13,275 nt of DNA, taken from assembly GCA_947176055.1 (NCBI GenBank), contig CAMWPE010000041.1, positions 1 through 13,275 of the forward strand, in the 5' to 3' direction. Positions 13,139 to 13,275 of the stretch are shown piece by piece. The stretch's first letter is position 1. Every line of letters starts with the position of its first letter. The notes below the pieces were generated by a model. That model searched no databases. It saw only the letters and a list, made by a program, of their open reading frames with translations, and was not told where the DNA came from. The translations under genes were made by a program, and so were the position numbers. This DNA comes from an uncultured Desulfovibrio sp. GTDB taxonomy: Bacteria; Desulfobacterota; Desulfovibrionia; Desulfovibrionales; Desulfovibrionaceae.

Positions 13139-13275
13139 ATGTTTCTGACCCGCCCCATTTATAAAATAATCGCCGTCATCCTATTCGCGGCCTGCCTTGC
13201 GTCCGGCGCCTCCGGCGCCCAAAAATCCGCCGCGACGAAGCCCGCGCCGGCGAAACAGGAAGCGCCCGCCGCTCC
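13139..13275 (+). CDS. exported Ala/Pro/Lys-rich protein, N-terminal fragment cut by the window end
   Basis: An ATG at 13139 opens a frame that stays open to the last base, giving 45 codons. The N-terminus is a clear signal peptide: a basic start (MFLTRPIYK), a hydrophobic core (IIAVILFAACLASG, about 10-23) and small residues for signal-peptidase-I cleavage around GASGA-Q (residues 23-28). C19 follows FAA rather than a canonical lipobox, so a lipoprotein is possible but less likely. The mature start is low-complexity (KSAATKPAPAKQEAPAA), typical of linkers in periplasmic or outer-membrane-associated proteins. GAGGA at 13130-13134 lies four bases from the ATG and is an acceptable ribosome site. 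The functional domain lies outside the window, so no product can be named. Confidence 0.7.
   Translation, partial: MFLTRPIYKIIAVILFAACLASGASGAQKSAATKPAPAKQEAPAA

Noticed and set aside
1..13275. Mobile element, prophage, CRISPR, toxin-antitoxin or defence island
   Set aside because: No transposase, integrase, terminal inverted repeats, spaced direct repeats or paired small toxin/antitoxin genes are visible. The HU/IHF gene alone is not evidence for a phage.

Overview
The window looks like ordinary chromosome of an anaerobic bacterium, most plausibly a relative of Desulfovibrio (Desulfovibrionales). The evidence is a single-chain pyruvate:ferredoxin oxidoreductase whose cysteine spacing matches the Desulfovibrio africanus enzyme almost residue for residue, a long phosphotransacetylase and an acetate kinase encoded next to it, a bacterioferritin that resembles the Desulfovibrio type, and a good sigma-54 promoter. 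The genus-level placement is inference from family resemblance recalled without a search. No phage, transposon, CRISPR array, rRNA or tRNA was seen.

Layout, left to right. 1-1196: a plus-strand glycosyltransferase of the CgeB-like kind. 1352-9644: four minus-strand genes read right to left in the order nifJ/por, pta, ackA, sppA. 9645-9956: a 312-base divergent gap with candidate promoters. 9957-10553: a plus-strand YqiA-like alpha/beta hydrolase. 10749-11395: a TPR protein behind a sigma-54 promoter. 11396-11587: a convergent gap with hairpins and a possible 23-residue minus-strand ORF. 11588-12124: bacterioferritin (minus). 12125-12574: a 450-base gap rich in palindromes. 12575-12862: an HU/IHF-family protein with a textbook terminator. 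12904-13138: a hairpin-rich leader or small-RNA-like stretch. 13139 to the end: the start of an exported, Ala/Pro/Lys-rich protein cut off by the window edge.

How the genes work together. Por oxidises pyruvate to acetyl-CoA, CO2 and reduced ferredoxin or flavodoxin. Pta converts acetyl-CoA to acetyl phosphate. AckA transfers the phosphate to ADP, giving acetate and ATP. Together they form the pyruvate-to-acetate branch that yields ATP by substrate-level phosphorylation. The three genes are separated by 110-150 base gaps. The por-pta gap holds a terminator-like hairpin, the pta-ackA gap a bulged stem without a U-tract, and ackA ends in a clear intrinsic terminator, so expression is probably graded rather than one uniform operon. 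SppA, bacterioferritin and the HU/IHF protein are housekeeping or stress functions with no visible link to the acetate genes.

No clearly novel system is present. The items most worth a second look are non-coding: the sigma-54 promoter of the TPR gene, the terminator-bounded hairpin stretch at 12904-13083, and the palindrome cluster upstream of the HU/IHF gene.
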